64,000 nt of DNA from Exiguobacterium sp. TNDT2 (GCF_003331145.1 NZ_QLVE01000001.1:240489-304488); one strand, 5' to 3'; positions 45,049-55,541 are shown, counted from the first letter of the stretch. Numbers and translations are program-made. The notes: generated by a model not told the origin, from the letters alone.

Positions 45049-45914
45049 GGGATTCGAATCCGAATTTCCACAAACTCTTCTTCATCGACTTCCTCGGTTT
45101 GGACTTCGATGCCGGTTTTGCCAATCAAACTGATGGAGTCCCGGATCGTATTAATGGCGATTCGCGTGTCCCTGGCGAAACTTTTTGTCCGACGGCGTTG
45201 CTTTTTCGGTTTCCGTTTCTCTTCTTCGATTGGAGTCATCAAAAAATCGACGCGTTCTTCCGTCTCTTTGACGTTGAAGTCTTGTTCTAATATCTCCATG
45301 AGCACCTGGATTTGAAGACCGGACTCTTTAAGCGGCAAGAGTGCCCGGGCATGACGTTCATTAATTTGGCGGTTGCGCAAACATTGCTTCACATCTTCCG
45401 GTAGTTTCAACAAACGCAATTTATTGGCGATTGTCGACTGACTTTTTCCAAGGCTCTTTGCAAGCTCAGCTTGTTTCAACCCATTCATGGCGAGCAGACG
45501 ATCATACGCTTCTGCTTCCTCAATCGGACTTAGCTGCTCCCGCTGCAAGTTTTCAATCAATGCCAAAGCAGCCGTCGTATCGTCATCCATTTCCCGAACA
45601 ATAGCGGGAATGAATGACCAACCGAGTGACTTGACAGCTCGGAAACGACGTTCTCCAGCGACAATTTCGTAGCGGTCCTCTTCCGCCTTACGAACGATGA
45701 TCGGCTGTAAAAGTCCATACTCATCAATCGTGACGGCCAATTCTTCGATCTTAGCCGGCTCGAATACTTTACGCGGTTGATAACGGTTCGGTAAAAGCGA
45801 CGATAAAGCGATTTTTTGGACAGGATCACTCTCTTTAACTTCTACCAGCTCCATGACGGCTACTTTCGGTCGATTTCCGAGCAGTTTGGCAATTGTTTTC
45901 TTCAACGTCGGCAC
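45027..45914 (-). CDS. noc: nucleoid occlusion protein Noc
   Basis: 295 residues, ParB paralogue that inhibits FtsZ assembly over the nucleoid. N-terminal amphipathic helix (MPTLKKTIAKLLGNRPK) for membrane binding, IVAGERRFRAVKSLGW, helix-turn-helix with KSQSTIANKLRLL and NERHARALL; Gln, Lys and Arg at the specificity positions are the Noc pattern, and the C-terminus ends in IRIPK as in Bacillus Noc. Positioned between rsmG and parB. Confidence 0.94.
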   Translation of the reverse strand: MPTLKKTIAKLLGNRPKVAVMELVEVKESDPVQKIALSSLLPNRYQPRKVFEPAKIEELAVTIDEYGLLQPIIVRKAEEDRYEIVAGERRFRAVKSLGWSFIPAIVREMDDDTTAALALIENLQREQLSPIEEAEAYDRLLAMNGLKQAELAKSLGKSQSTIANKLRLLKLPEDVKQCLRNRQINERHARALLPLKESGLQIQVLMEILEQDFNVKETEERVDFLMTPIEEEKRKPKKQRRRTKSFARDTRIAINTIRDSISLIGKTGIEVQTEEVDEEEFVEIRIRIPKARPQQ

Positions 45915-45927
45915 CCCTCTATGTAAA

Positions 45928-45960
45928 AAAATAAGCAGATTCCACTACCGGAATCTGCTT
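45928..45960 (-). terminator. terminator of rsmG
   Basis: Minus strand: stem AAGCAGATTCC / GGAATCTGCTT followed by ATTTTTTT. The parS site lies immediately beyond it. Confidence 0.85.
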
Positions 45961-45962
45961 GT

Positions 45963-45978
45963 TGTTTCACGTGAAACA
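45963..45978. promoter_or_regulatory. perfect parS site between noc and rsmG
   Basis: TGTTTCACGTGAAACA, the exact 16-bp consensus palindrome for ParB loading. Confidence 0.97.
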
Positions 45979-45985
45979 CACTCAC

Positions 45986-46702
45986 TCAGATTAGCGGCTC
46001 TTTCGCCGGGGTACCCGCTTTACGTGGATATTTCCCAGGCGTTTTTCGTAATTTATCTACAATTACGATATTACGCTCACTCATCTCTCCTGGCAATAGG
46101 AACTGGTGTGTCGTTTTTACTTTCCCACCGAGCACGGCCAAGGCGTTTTTCGCATCGACAAGCTCGTCGGAAACCTTCGCCGCTTTGAGCGCTACGAACG
46201 TTCCGCCGACTTTTGCGAGCGGTAAACAGTACTCGGCGAGCACCGTCATCCGGGCGACCGCACGGGCGGTTACGACGTCAAATTGCTCACGAAATTTTTT
46301 ATTTTTTCCAAACTCTTCGGCGCGTCCGTGATGGAACGCCACACCTTCTAACCCTAGCGCGAGCGCGAGTTCGTTCAAGAATGTGATTCGCTTATTGAGC
46401 GAGTCGATAATCGTCACGTGAAGGTGCGGGAATAGAATTTTGAGCGGCAAACTCGGGAATCCTGCCCCGGCACCGACGTCACAGACGGTCTCGACGTTTG
46501 AAAAGTCGAAATGGAACGCCGCGCTGAGTGAGTCGTAGAAATGCTTCAAATACACTTCTTCCTTGTCCGTGATTGCCGTCAAATTCATCTTCTCATTCCA
46601 CTCGACGAGCATCTTGAAATACAGTTCGAACTGAGCGAGTTGTTTCTCGCTCAATTCAAACCCTTCTGCCTGCAACGCCTCAATAAATTGGGATTGGTTC
46701 AT
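45986..46702 (-). CDS. rsmG: 16S rRNA (guanine-527-N7)-methyltransferase RsmG
   Basis: 238 residues; SAM-binding [16 protein letters not shown] and the [17 protein letters not shown] region. Methylates G527 in the decoding site. ATG 46702 follows GGAGTGAAACG, four bases after the mnmG stop. Confidence 0.96.
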   Translation of the reverse strand: MNQSQFIEALQAEGFELSEKQLAQFELYFKMLVEWNEKMNLTAITDKEEVYLKHFYDSLSAAFHFDFSNVETVCDVGAGAGFPSLPLKILFPHLHVTIIDSLNKRITFLNELALALGLEGVAFHHGRAEEFGKNKKFREQFDVVTARAVARMTVLAEYCLPLAKVGGTFVALKAAKVSDELVDAKNALAVLGGKVKTTHQFLLPGEMSERNIVIVDKLRKTPGKYPRKAGTPAKEPLI

Positions 46703-46706
46703 CGTT

Positions 46707-48593
46707 TCACTCCACTGTCGCGTATTGTCCTTGCTCGATATAGACAAGAAGAATCGAGACGTCCGCCGGGTTTACCCCGGAAATACGTGACGCTTGTCCA
46801 ATCGAGAGCGGACGCACTTGTTTTAGTTTTTGTTTCGCTTCCGTCGCAAGACCACCGATTGCATCATAATCGAGTTTCTCCGGAATCCGTTTTTCTTCCA
46901 TCCGACGCATCTTCTCAACTTGCTCGAGTTGCTTCGAGATGTAGCCTTCGTATTTTACTTGAATCTCGACTTGCTCCGCCACTTCAAACGGCACTTCGAT
47001 CGGAGCCGGTGCAAAGCGCGTGAGTGTCGCGTACGTCACTTCAGGCCGCTTTAAAAGAATACTGGCATGCGTCGCTTCTTTGAGCGGGTTCGCGCCAACT
47101 TCTTCGAGCACAGCGTTCACCTCAGCTGACGGTTTGATGACGAGTCCGTTGAGACGCTTCACTTCTGCCGCAATGGCGACTCGTTTGTCTTCCAGGTGGG
47201 CATGACGCTCTGGTGACAATAGACCGACCTCGTGTCCGATATCGCTCAAGCGAAGGTCCGCATTGTCGTGACGCAAAAGCAACCGATATTCGGCACGTGA
47301 TGTGAGCAAGCGGTACGGCTCGTTCGTCCCTTTCGTCACGAGGTCGTCAATCAAGACGCCGATATACGCCTGTGAGCGGTCCAAGATGACTGGCTCTTTG
47401 CCGAGCACTTGGCATGCGGCGTTGATTCCGGCCATAATGCCTTGCCCGGCCGCTTCTTCGTAGCCGCTCGTTCCGTTGATTTGACCGGCTGTGAACAATC
47501 CGCCGACCTTCTTCGTCTCGAGTGTCGGCCAAAGTTGCGTCGGTACGACTGCATCGTACTCAATCGCATATCCAGGCCGCATCATCTCTGAGTTCTCAAG
47601 TCCCGGGATCGTCCGGAGCATTTGATGCTGAACGTCTTCCGGCATGCTCGTTGAGAAGCCTTGAACGTAAATTTCTTCCGTTTCGCGACCTTCCGGCTCG
47701 AGGAAGATTTGGTGACGCGGTTTATCGTTGAACCGGACGACTTTATCTTCAATCGATGGGCAGTAACGTGGGCCCGTCCCTTTGATGGCACCCGAGTACA
47801 TCGGTGAACGATGCAAGTTCTCATCGATCAACTGGTGTGTCCGCTCGCTCGTATACGTGAGCCAGCACGGGATTTGATCAATCGGATTGAGGTCCGTCGA
47901 CGTGTAAGAGAAGAGCGACGGATTGTCGTCACCCGGCTGAATCTCTGTCTTCGAGTAATCGATCGTCTTGCCGTCGATGCGTGGCGGTGTCCCCGTCTTA
48001 AAACGAACGAGTTCGAGCCCGAGTTCTTCTAAATGCTTCGACAATTCGACCGAAGGCATCTGGTTGTTCGGACCGCTCTCATACGACAATTCGCCGATGA
48101 TAATTTGACCGCGCATGAACGTACCCGTCGTGACGATGACCGCTTTCGAGCGGTACTCCGAACCGGTATTCGTGACGACACCGGCGACTTTCCCGTCTTC
48201 GATGAGAAGTCGTTCGACGAGCGCTTGACGAAGCAATAGGTTCGGTTCGTCTTCAAGCACTTTCTTCATATGATTTTGGTATTGGAATTTGTCCGCTTGC
48301 GCTCGTAATGCGCGCACTGCTGGACCTTTTGATGTGTTGAGCATCTTCATTTGAATGTATGTCGCATCGATCGCCTTCGCCATCTCGCCGCCGAGGGCAT
48401 CGATTTCGCGAACGACGATCCCTTTCGCGGGACCACCGATCGATGGGTTGCAGTACATGAATCCGACCATATCCGGATTCATCGTGAGCATCGCCGTTTT
48501 CGCGCCCATGCGTGCCGAAGCCAGTGCGGCCTCGATCCCTGCATGACCGGCTCCGATGACGATGACATCAAACTCGCCTGCCGTGTAAGCCAT
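46707..48593 (-). CDS. mnmG: tRNA uridine-5-carboxymethylaminomethyl enzyme MnmG
   Basis: 628 residues; FAD-binding [32 protein letters not shown] and the C-terminal helical domain with PVPPAxIxL-like [16 protein letters not shown]. With MnmE it installs the cmnm5 group at U34 of tRNAs. Directly follows mnmE in the same direction. Confidence 0.97.
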   Translation of the reverse strand: MAYTAGEFDVIVIGAGHAGIEAALASARMGAKTAMLTMNPDMVGFMYCNPSIGGPAKGIVVREIDALGGEMAKAIDATYIQMKMLNTSKGPAVRALRAQADKFQYQNHMKKVLEDEPNLLLRQALVERLLIEDGKVAGVVTNTGSEYRSKAVIVTTGTFMRGQIIIGELSYESGPNNQMPSVELSKHLEELGLELVRFKTGTPPRIDGKTIDYSKTEIQPGDDNPSLFSYTSTDLNPIDQIPCWLTYTSERTHQLIDENLHRSPMYSGAIKGTGPRYCPSIEDKVVRFNDKPRHQIFLEPEGRETEEIYVQGFSTSMPEDVQHQMLRTIPGLENSEMMRPGYAIEYDAVVPTQLWPTLETKKVGGLFTAGQINGTSGYEEAAGQGIMAGINAACQVLGKEPVILDRSQAYIGVLIDDLVTKGTNEPYRLLTSRAEYRLLLRHDNADLRLSDIGHEVGLLSPERHAHLEDKRVAIAAEVKRLNGLVIKPSAEVNAVLEEVGANPLKEATHASILLKRPEVTYATLTRFAPAPIEVPFEVAEQVEIQVKYEGYISKQLEQVEKMRRMEEKRIPEKLDYDAIGGLATEAKQKLKQVRPLSIGQASRISGVNPADVSILLVYIEQGQYATVE

Positions 48594-48608
48594 AGTTGTT
48601 CCTCCTTA

Positions 48609-49991
48609 TTATTTCCCAAGACAAAACTGTGAAAAGAGTTGATCAATCAAACTTTCTTGAACAGTGTCCCCGTTGATCTCGCCGAGCGTGTCCCACGCCC
48701 GTCGTAAATCGATTTGGACCATATCGATCGGCAAATTCATGACGGCACTTCCGAGCGCCTCATCGATTTGTTCGATCGTCCGTTTGATGAGTTGAATGTG
48801 TCGTGCGTTCGAGATATATGTCATATCCTGTGATTCGACGCCTTTAGCGAAGAACAAGTTCGAGATCGCCTTCTCCAATGCGTCGATTCCTTCTTCTAAT
48901 AAGAGAGACGTCGCCACGATCGGGCGACCTGCCGCTAGTTTCTCCAGCTTAGAAGAATCCATACTTTGTGGCAAGTCCGTCTTATTAATGATGATGATGG
49001 CGTTCATACCCGCAATCGCCTCAAACAAGGCCTCATCCTCGACAGTCAGACCTTCATGCCCGTTCAAGACGAGCAAAATTAAGTCCGCACCCGCGAGCGC
49101 CTTGCGCGACTTCTCGACACCGATCCGCTCGACGATATCTTCCGTCTCCCGAATCCCGGCCGTATCAATCAATTTGAGGGGAACGCCTTTGACGTTCACA
49201 TACTCTTCGATCGTATCGCGCGTCGTGCCGGCGATTTCCGTGACAATCGCTTTCGTCTCTTGCACGAGCGTGTTCATGAGCGATGACTTGCCGACGTTCG
49301 GCCGACCGATAATCGCTGTCGCGAGACCTTCCCGCAAGATTTTCCCTTGTCGCGCCGTCTCGAGCAGTTGCTCGAGCACACGCTTCACTTCGCCCGCCTT
49401 GTCTTCGACGATGGCTTGGGTCATTTCTTCGGCGTCGTATTCCGGATAGTCGATGTTGACTTCGACGGCCGCAATCGTCTCAAGCAACAGTTGACGCAAG
49501 TCGCGGACGAGCCGCGACAGACGTCCTTCCATCTGTGACATGGCGACGTTCATGGCCCGATCCGTTTTGGCACGAATCAAATCCATGACGGCCTCTGCTT
49601 GCGACAAATCGATGCGTCCATTTAAAAAGGCGCGTTTCGTGAACTCGCCCGGTTCTGCCAAGCGGATGTCCGGTTGTTCAAGAATCAGTTCGAGGACACG
49701 ATTGACCGCGACGATTCCTCCGTGGCAATTGATTTCGACGACGTCTTCTCGCGTGAACGTCTTCGGTGCGCGCATAATGCTCACCATGACTTCATCGACG
49801 ACCTCGTCTGTGCCAGGACGTTTTAATTTTCCGTAATGGATCGTATGTGACTCCACTTCCGTCAAATCTTTTCCAGAAAACACACGGGACACCGTCTCGA
49901 CGGCGCGGTCACCGGACAAGCGGACAATTCCGATTGCCCCTTCACCCATCGGCGTCGAAATTGCCGTAATCGTGTCAAACTCTAGCATCAT
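48609..49991 (-). CDS. mnmE: tRNA modification GTPase MnmE (TrmE)
   Basis: 460 residues: N-terminal tetrahydrofolate-binding domain, helical domain, G domain with [22 protein letters not shown] and NKTDLP, and the C-terminal FCLGK motif with the functional Cys. Partner of MnmG. Start ATG 49991 near GGAAAG. In Bacillus jag (khpB) precedes it; here its upstream neighbour is a + strand nucleotidyltransferase gene. Confidence 0.97.
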   Translation of the reverse strand: MMLEFDTITAISTPMGEGAIGIVRLSGDRAVETVSRVFSGKDLTEVESHTIHYGKLKRPGTDEVVDEVMVSIMRAPKTFTREDVVEINCHGGIVAVNRVLELILEQPDIRLAEPGEFTKRAFLNGRIDLSQAEAVMDLIRAKTDRAMNVAMSQMEGRLSRLVRDLRQLLLETIAAVEVNIDYPEYDAEEMTQAIVEDKAGEVKRVLEQLLETARQGKILREGLATAIIGRPNVGKSSLMNTLVQETKAIVTEIAGTTRDTIEEYVNVKGVPLKLIDTAGIRETEDIVERIGVEKSRKALAGADLILLVLNGHEGLTVEDEALFEAIAGMNAIIIINKTDLPQSMDSSKLEKLAAGRPIVATSLLLEEGIDALEKAISNLFFAKGVESQDMTYISNARHIQLIKRTIEQIDEALGSAVMNLPIDMVQIDLRRAWDTLGEINGDTVQESLIDQLFSQFCLGK

Positions 49992-50158
49992 CTTTCCCTC
50001 CCATACTTCTTACTACTTCCTTTATCTTATGCATAACGCACCTACTATACACGATATTTGTCTCAAACGAAAGAGTCCGACCTCTCGAGTAATGGTTGCA
50101 TTTCGTTGAATTACTTTAGTACAATAAAGGAATATATTTCCATAGAGGACGTGATGAA

Positions 50159-50911
50159 ATGCGACAGCAAGCTGCCATCGCCACATTGACTGACAGCCTC
50201 ATTTCCGATCCGGATGTGCAGGCCATATTCTTGAAAGGATCGTTCGGGCGTGGTGAAGCGGATGAACATTCCGACGTCGACTTGTACGTCATGGTCGCCA
50301 ACGATAGCCTGAATACGTTCTTGTCGCGCCGCCGCGACCATCTGGCCACGTACCGCCCGATTCTGCTCGAAGACGAAATCGATATCGTGGCCCCGCAACT
50401 GATCGTCGTCTATGATGATTTCTTGCATCTCGACTTCTTCACGGTGACGGCGGACACGTTGAACCATCAAGACACAATTACGGTGCTGTATGACCCAGAA
50501 CACCGGCTACAACATCACTCGAGTTTACTCGCTTTGTCAGCTAAAGACTTGGACGGACACGTAATCGATGCGGTTTGGTTCTTTTTCCAATATACGAAAG
50601 CCCGCGATCGTGGCAACGATGTCTGGGCCGTCGAGATGCTCCGGCAAGGGATGAGTCATTTCGCTTATGCGCTCGCTGCTCACTATGAACCTGAACGAGC
50701 CGCGCTCGGGTTGAAAGACGTGGCCGCCCAAAAGCGGATTGAAATCCGGAGCTTCTATGAAGCGTTGACACCCGACCATCATCCCACAGCTGCGCGTTGG
50801 TATGTCGCTCGCCTTGAAGCCGAACGATCCTTCTTTGAGACGACGGATGCGTTCGAGCAGATTGGCCCCTTTTTCGATCATCTCATGGCACGCGAAAAAA
50901 GCCGCTCCTAA
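50159..50911 (+). CDS. nucleotidyltransferase-domain protein, aminoglycoside-adenylyltransferase-like
   Basis: 250 residues; the nucleotidyltransferase signature KGSFGRGEADEHSDVDLYV (G-S-x9/10-D-x-D) at about residue 25, followed by a helical C-terminal domain rich in Tyr and His. Size and layout resemble small-molecule (aminoglycoside or lincosamide) nucleotidyltransferases, but resistance function cannot be inferred from sequence alone. Convergent with the HdeD-like gene, sharing a terminator. It lies where jag would be expected, with the next gene. Confidence 0.75.
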   Translation: MRQQAAIATLTDSLISDPDVQAIFLKGSFGRGEADEHSDVDLYVMVANDSLNTFLSRRRDHLATYRPILLEDEIDIVAPQLIVVYDDFLHLDFFTVTADTLNHQDTITVLYDPEHRLQHHSSLLALSAKDLDGHVIDAVWFFFQYTKARDRGNDVWAVEMLRQGMSHFAYALAAHYEPERAALGLKDVAAQKRIEIRSFYEALTPDHHPTAARWYVARLEAERSFFETTDAFEQIGPFFDHLMAREKSRS

Positions 50912-50926
50912 TGTGAGCGGCTTTCG
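50894..50926. terminator. bidirectional terminator
   Basis: Stem AAGCCGCTC / GAGCGGCTT with loop CTAATGT, flanked by A and T runs. Confidence 0.85.
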
Positions 50927-50927
50927 T

Positions 50928-51470
50928 TTATGCTTGCTGACGTCTCGAGGAGCGTAGGGTGAAGTAAAGAACCCATTCGATTACTCCGACGGCGATGAGA
51001 AAACCGCCTAACAATTGGAACAAGACGAGCAGACTATCGAACGGGTTCGCCAACATGAGTAACCCGATTCCAATCCATAACAGACTACTCAGCATGAAGT
51101 ACATCCACCGATTGGCGATCGTCCGGCGAAATCCGACGGCCTGAATCAATCGGATGATCCCCCCAAACAAGAATAGAACGCCGATAAAGATTGGAAGCAG
51201 GCTTGCTAATGTTTCGGCGAAGAAAAAGACAATCAAGGCGATCAATAAATAGATGATTCCCATGAAGAAACCGGCTGGGAGACCGTCTCGCTTATGGCGC
51301 AACCCTTGAACGATGGCGACGAGACCGATGATGGCAAAATAAGCTGCGATCAAATAGACGATCGCGTCAAAAAAGACACGTGGATACAAGATGATGAGTA
51401 ACCCGATCATCACGTAGAGCGCCGCTTGAATGAACGTCGACCGTTCCAGCCGTTTGATAAGCGTCTCCAT
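50928..51470 (-). CDS. HdeD-like / DUF308 membrane protein
   Basis: 180 residues, about six membrane helices in three pairs (YVMIGLLIILYPRVFFDAIVYLI and further), matching the HdeD/DUF308 architecture. Reported in acid resistance in E. coli, but the family is broad. ATG 51470 after AAAGGGG; the 51503 start is rejected. Likely accessory, placed between mnmE and yidC. Confidence 0.8.
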   Translation of the reverse strand: METLIKRLERSTFIQAALYVMIGLLIILYPRVFFDAIVYLIAAYFAIIGLVAIVQGLRHKRDGLPAGFFMGIIYLLIALIVFFFAETLASLLPIFIGVLFLFGGIIRLIQAVGFRRTIANRWMYFMLSSLLWIGIGLLMLANPFDSLLVLFQLLGGFLIAVGVIEWVLYFTLRSSRRQQA

Positions 51471-51548
51471 CCTAAAGACCCCTTTCTGATTCGACGAATT
51501 CAACTACCTCTTTCTTTATTCCCGTATTCTGTCCCCATCTATCCAACA

Positions 51549-51584
51549 CGACAAAAAAGGCTGTGGATTGTTTATCCACAGCCT
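51549..51584 (-). terminator. terminator of yidC, containing a DnaA box
   Basis: Minus strand: stem AGGCTGTGGAT / ATCCACAGCCT followed by TTTTTTGTCG. One arm holds a perfect TTATCCACA (51572-51580) and the other TGTGGATTG. Confidence 0.85.
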
Positions 51585-51590
51585 CAACGT

Positions 51591-52451
51591 TTACTTACGT
51601 TTTTTCTTTTTCGTCTTCTTCTCTTCTTCTGCGAGTGCGGCACGTTCTGCTTCTTTCGCCGCGATCTTCGCTTCAGCTTGGACTTTCATCTTCTCACGCA
51701 TCGGGAGCATGATTGCCATCGTCACGATGATTGAGATGATGTAACCGACGACCCAGTACATCGAGAGGGCTGCAGGAAGCGTGATCGACATGACGAAGAT
51801 CATCACCGGGAAGATATAGAGCATCATTTTCAATTGCGGGTTCTGTTCTTGACCCGCCATTGAGATTTTTTGTTGTGCATACGTCAAGATTGCCGCGAGA
51901 ATCGGCAAGATGAACGTTGGATCTGGCGCCCCGAGGTCGAACCAGAGAAACTGTGCTTCAAAGATTTCAGGTGTCCGACGAATCGCATCGTAGAACGCGA
52001 AGAGGATCGGCATTTGAATCAAGATTGGCAAGCAGCCCGCGAGCGGGTTGATTTGATACTCTTGATACATCTTCATCATTTCTTCTTGAAGCTTGCGTTG
52101 CGTCTCTTGGTCTTTCGAGCTGTACTTCTCACGCAGCTTGAGCATCTCCGGCTGCAACACTTGCATCGCACCCATACTCTTCGTCTGCTTGATCATAAGC
52201 GGTAAAATCAAGAGGCGAACGATAATCGTCGCAACGATGATCGAGTATCCGTACTGCCACGTCCCACCGATTAAGTAAGCCGCTTCTTTCAACAACCATG
52301 CCAATGGCCAAACAAAGTATTTCGACCAGAAGCCTTCCGTCTCAGCCGTGATCGGCTCTCCTTGGATCGTCGATGGGTCGACACAACCAGCCATCAACAT
52401 GATGACGCCGGTCATGACGGCCAACAATCCTAATTTTAGCTTTTTGCTCAT
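51591..52451 (-). CDS. yidC: membrane protein insertase YidC (SpoIIIJ type)
   Basis: 286 residues; lipoprotein signal with the lipobox LMAGC (Cys22), then five membrane segments with the family blocks WPLAWLLKEA and NPLAGCLPILIQMPIL, and a basic C-terminus KKTKKKKRK. Inserts membrane proteins with or without Sec. Follows rnpA. Confidence 0.96.
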   Translation of the reverse strand: MSKKLKLGLLAVMTGVIMLMAGCVDPSTIQGEPITAETEGFWSKYFVWPLAWLLKEAAYLIGGTWQYGYSIIVATIIVRLLILPLMIKQTKSMGAMQVLQPEMLKLREKYSSKDQETQRKLQEEMMKMYQEYQINPLAGCLPILIQMPILFAFYDAIRRTPEIFEAQFLWFDLGAPDPTFILPILAAILTYAQQKISMAGQEQNPQLKMMLYIFPVMIFVMSITLPAALSMYWVVGYIISIIVTMAIMLPMREKMKVQAEAKIAAKEAERAALAEEEKKTKKKKRK

Positions 52452-52559
52452 AGTTCCTCCTACGCTTTCTTTATCGATTCTTTTGTTTCATCACACGTCT
52501 ATCGGTCAATCCTAATTAGTTCGCGTTATATATGAAAGAACGAGCTCGGATTGTTACGA

Positions 52560-52907
52560 TCAATCGACTTGTCTCTGCTTCCAAACTTTAGCCCGTTTAA
52601 AGACGTGTTTCAAGCTTTCCGTCACTTCATCTTGTGCAAGGGACGTCGCAGGTTTGCGCGCAATGATGACGTAATTGTGCGGAGCCACGTTTGGTTCGAG
52701 CAAGCGAAGCGATTCACGCATCAATCGTTTCATCCGGTTTCGTTCCACGGCATTTCCAAGCTTTTTACTGACCGACAGTCCGACCCGGAAGTGCGCTTGA
52801 TCCGCTTTTTGCGTGTAGACGACAAACTGACGATTGGCCACGGAGCGTCCTTCACGAAACACCGCTTGGAACTCTTCATTCTTTTGCAGGCGGTATTCTT
52901 TTTTCAA
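52560..52907 (-). CDS. rnpA: ribonuclease P protein component
   Basis: 115 residues from TTG 52907 (MKKEYRLQKNEEFQAVFREGRS), eight bases after GGAG. ATG 52943 would add twelve residues absent from relatives and would begin almost at the transcription start. RNR motif AVERNRMKRLMRESLRLL. Protein cofactor of RNase P for tRNA 5' maturation. Confidence 0.95.
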   Translation of the reverse strand: MKKEYRLQKNEEFQAVFREGRSVANRQFVVYTQKADQAHFRVGLSVSKKLGNAVERNRMKRLMRESLRLLEPNVAPHNYVIIARKPATSLAQDEVTESLKHVFKRAKVWKQRQVD

Positions 52908-52948
52908 AATTCTCACTCCATCCTTCACTTCAAAAATCGTCAACTAAC

Positions 52949-52957
52949 ATCATACCA
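52949..52957 (-). promoter_or_regulatory. extended -10 promoter of rnpA
   Basis: Minus strand: TG-G-TATGAT, an extended -10; a TTGAAA lies 14 bases further upstream, too close for a normal -35. The rpmH terminator lies upstream, so rnpA would need this promoter. Confidence 0.5.
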
Positions 52958-53022
52958 TATCCCGTAGATTTCAACGAGGGCGAATCAGTTTTTTCCGTCC
53001 GTTTGTGTGCCTTCTGTGACGA

Positions 53023-53060
53023 TATAAAAAAATTGCCCAAGGAGGATTCCTCGGGCAATC
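53023..53060 (-). terminator. terminator after rpmH
   Basis: Minus strand: ATTGCCC / GGGCAAT outer stem with AGGAATCCT-like inner stem followed by TTTTTTT. It lies between rpmH and rnpA. Confidence 0.85.
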
Positions 53061-53072
53061 TCATGATCTGTA

Positions 53073-53207
53073 TTAGACAGTCAAGGCTTTGCGGCCTTTA
53101 CGACGGCGAGCTGCAAGAATGTTGCGGCCGTTTTTAGTCGCCATGCGTGCACGGAATCCGTGAACTTTCTTACGCTTACGGTTGTTAGGATTGAAAGTTG
53201 GTTTCAT
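53073..53207 (-). CDS. rpmH: 50S ribosomal protein L34
   Basis: 44 residues, too short for automated ORF cut-offs: starts [19 protein letters not shown] and ends [20 protein letters not shown] precedes ATG 53207. Canonical neighbour of oriC and rnpA. Confidence 0.97.
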   Translation of the reverse strand: MKPTFNPNNRKRKKVHGFRARMATKNGRNILAARRRKGRKALTV

Positions 53208-53276
53208 GGTTAAAGCACCTCCTCAAGGTTAACGCTCTATTAGCAAGTTATAGTTTCATTTAAGGCAGTCTTTAAG

Positions 53277-53305
53277 ATTATATAAACAGTTCCCCAGATT
53301 GTCAA
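53277..53305 (-). promoter_or_regulatory. rpmH promoter
   Basis: Minus strand: perfect TTGACA (53300-53305), 17-base spacer, perfect TATAAT (53277-53282). Consensus-strength. Confidence 0.93.
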
Positions 53306-53464
53306 TGAGTTTTCGTTAGGTTTTCCATTAGGGCGAAATCAATTGCCAGGGGAAGAGAAGACGATCTCTTGACGGCACGATTTAGAAGAAACGAAAGCAA
53401 TAAGTAACATCAAGAATTAACAATCCTACAGTGACTTTTTTACAAACAGCTATCTTAAGCCATT

Positions 53465-53897
53465 TTATCCACATATCCCAAGAGTTATCCACACTTATAT
53501 GTGAATAACTCTTTCTTTTTCAAGAAATTAAGCATGGCGTTTTTTAATTTTTCATTTTCTTCTCTTAAAAAAATATTCTTCTCCATTCCTTCTTCCTCTT
53601 TTGTGCATAACTTTTCTCAACACAACTTTCCTTACTAACAATTATCCACAACATATCCACAGTTTATCCACACTGTACACAGCGTGTGGATAACTACCTG
53701 TGGATTCTTTTGTCTATCTGTGGATAAATACCAAAAACCGTTGCCACGTCTATTTTATTTTGATAAACTGAATGTGCACAAACTTGTGGATGAACTTTTA
53801 GCAATTCCAAGATATACACAGGCTGTGGATAACTGTTATCCCCAACATCAACACCATGTGGATAACGTTATCCACAGTTTTTGTTCTCTGGGGATAA
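53465..53897. other. oriC: oriC left DnaA-box cluster upstream of dnaA
   Basis: Nine perfect 9-mers: TTATCCACA at 53465, 53485, 53642, 53664 and 53868; TGTGGATAA at 53685, 53719, 53824 and 53857. Near matches TTATCCCCA at 53836 and its complement at 53889. The 53857-53876 pair forms the palindrome TGTGGATAACGTTATCCACA. With the 3' cluster this is a bipartite origin of the Bacillus type. The interval 53208-53464 has no gene; it carries the rpmH promoter. The dnaA promoter is probably among the 3' boxes of this cluster but I cannot define it. Confidence 0.95.
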
Positions 53898-53978
53898 TCC
53901 GAGTATCTACTATAGAATAGTGATTGTGTATATCGTGTGAATAAGTTTCGCCAACATGTGAGTAAAGGAGGCCTTTCA

Positions 53979-55352
53979 TTGAAGAATGCTCGCGAGATTT
54001 GGAGAAATGTTTTATCTCTGATTGAAGAAGAGGAACGAACACCAAAAGCCAGCTTTGATATGTGGTTGAAATCAACAGAAGGAATTTCGTTGATGGGGAC
54101 GACACTCGTCGTATCTGCACCGGCAAGTTTCATCGTAACTTGGCTCGAACGTCAGTACTTATCTTTGTTACAAGACACGATTGAAGAAGTAACAAACAAT
54201 AAGCTTGAGATTCATTTTATCGAGGAGTCGCAAGCACACAAGTATGCACCTGCGGATGGATCGAAAGAAACGATTGCTGCCACAGAAATGAAAGAACAGC
54301 CGCTTCCAGTACTGCAAAAAGAGGAAGGGAGCCTCGGACAACTGAATGACAAATACATTTTCGAGACATTTGTCATCGGCTCCGGAAACCGGTTTGCCCA
54401 TGCCGCCTCGCTTGCCGTGGCGGAAGCACCGGCGCGCGCTTACAATCCGCTCTTCATCTATGGGGGAGTCGGACTCGGCAAGACACATTTGATGCATGCG
54501 ATTGGGCATTACGTAAAAGGGCAGAAGCCTGGCGCACGGATTGCTTACGTATCATCTGAAAAGTTCACAAATGAGTTCATCAACTCGATTCGTGATAATA
54601 AGACCGAAGAGTTCCGCAACCGTTATCGGAACATCGATGTCCTCTTGATTGATGACATTCAGTTCTTGGCGGGTAAAGAGCAGACACAGGAAGAGTTCTT
54701 CCATACGTTCAATGCGCTTCATAACGACCAAAAACAAATCGTCATCTCTAGCGACCGACCGCCAAAAGAGATTCCGACGCTCGAAGACCGCCTTCGTTCA
54801 CGGTTCGAATGGGGACTGATCACAGACATCACACCGCCTGACCTCGAAACGCGGATCGCCATCTTACGTAAGAAGGCGACAGCAGAAGGGCTTGATATCG
54901 CAAACGACGTTATGCTGTACATCGCCAATCAAATCGACACGAACATTCGGGAACTCGAAGGGGCGTTGACGCGTGTCGTCGCCTACGCCAAACTCGTCGG
55001 TCGTCCGATTGATCCGGATGTCGCTGCCGAAGCGTTGCACAACATCATGCCGGTCCAAGAAGCGAAGAAAATCGTCATTCGTGACATTCAAGAGATCGTC
55101 GGTCGTCACTTTAATATTGAAGTCGATGAATTGAAGGCGAAGAAGCGGACGAAGACGCTCGCATTCCCTCGTCAAATTGCGATGTACTTGTCACGTGAGA
55201 TGACGGAAAGCTCGCTTCCTAAGATAGGAGAAGAGTTCGGTGGACGCGATCACACGACAGTTATCCACGCTCATGAGAAAATTAGTACGTTACTCAAGCA
55301 TGATCCAGAGATGCAAGAGACGATTCAGACACTAAAGAAGGCTTTGTCCTAA
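53979..55352 (+). CDS. dnaA: chromosomal replication initiator protein DnaA
   Basis: 457 residues from TTG 53979 (AAAGGAGGCCTTTCA upstream), beginning [19 protein letters not shown] like other DnaA N-termini; an earlier GTG at 53937 adds residues not seen in the family. AAA+ domain: [30 protein letters not shown]-terminal DNA-binding domain with [15 protein letters not shown]. Binds the boxes on both sides of its gene to open oriC. Confidence 0.97.
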   Translation: MKNAREIWRNVLSLIEEEERTPKASFDMWLKSTEGISLMGTTLVVSAPASFIVTWLERQYLSLLQDTIEEVTNNKLEIHFIEESQAHKYAPADGSKETIAATEMKEQPLPVLQKEEGSLGQLNDKYIFETFVIGSGNRFAHAASLAVAEAPARAYNPLFIYGGVGLGKTHLMHAIGHYVKGQKPGARIAYVSSEKFTNEFINSIRDNKTEEFRNRYRNIDVLLIDDIQFLAGKEQTQEEFFHTFNALHNDQKQIVISSDRPPKEIPTLEDRLRSRFEWGLITDITPPDLETRIAILRKKATAEGLDIANDVMLYIANQIDTNIRELEGALTRVVAYAKLVGRPIDPDVAAEALHNIMPVQEAKKIVIRDIQEIVGRHFNIEVDELKAKKRTKTLAFPRQIAMYLSREMTESSLPKIGEEFGGRDHTTVIHAHEKISTLLKHDPEMQETIQTLKKALS

Positions 55353-55469
55353 CGTCTTATATTTCGCTGTGGATATCCTGTGGATAAACCCACATAGTTA
55401 TCCACACGTTATTCACAGGCAGAATGGCTTAGTACGAGTGGTTTAAGTGACTTATCCCCAGTATCCACA

Positions 55470-55520
55470 GCCCTTATTACTATTATGACTTAAATAATAC
55501 TATTATTATTAAACTATATG
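55470..55520. other. candidate DNA unwinding element
   Basis: A 50-base A+T run of repeated ATT/TTA/CTA triplets (for example CTATTATTATTA at 55500-55511) next to DnaA boxes, in the place of the Bacillus unwinding site. Confidence 0.65.
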
Positions 55521-55541
55521 ACTCATTTCACTTAGGAGGAA

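Noticed and set aside
53937..53978. GTG 53937 as dnaA start
   Set aside because: Adds 14 residues not seen in DnaA and lies before the strong SD used for TTG 53979.
55261..55269. TTATCCACG in dnaA as a DnaA box
   Set aside because: One mismatch in the last base and isolated inside coding sequence; not counted with the clusters.
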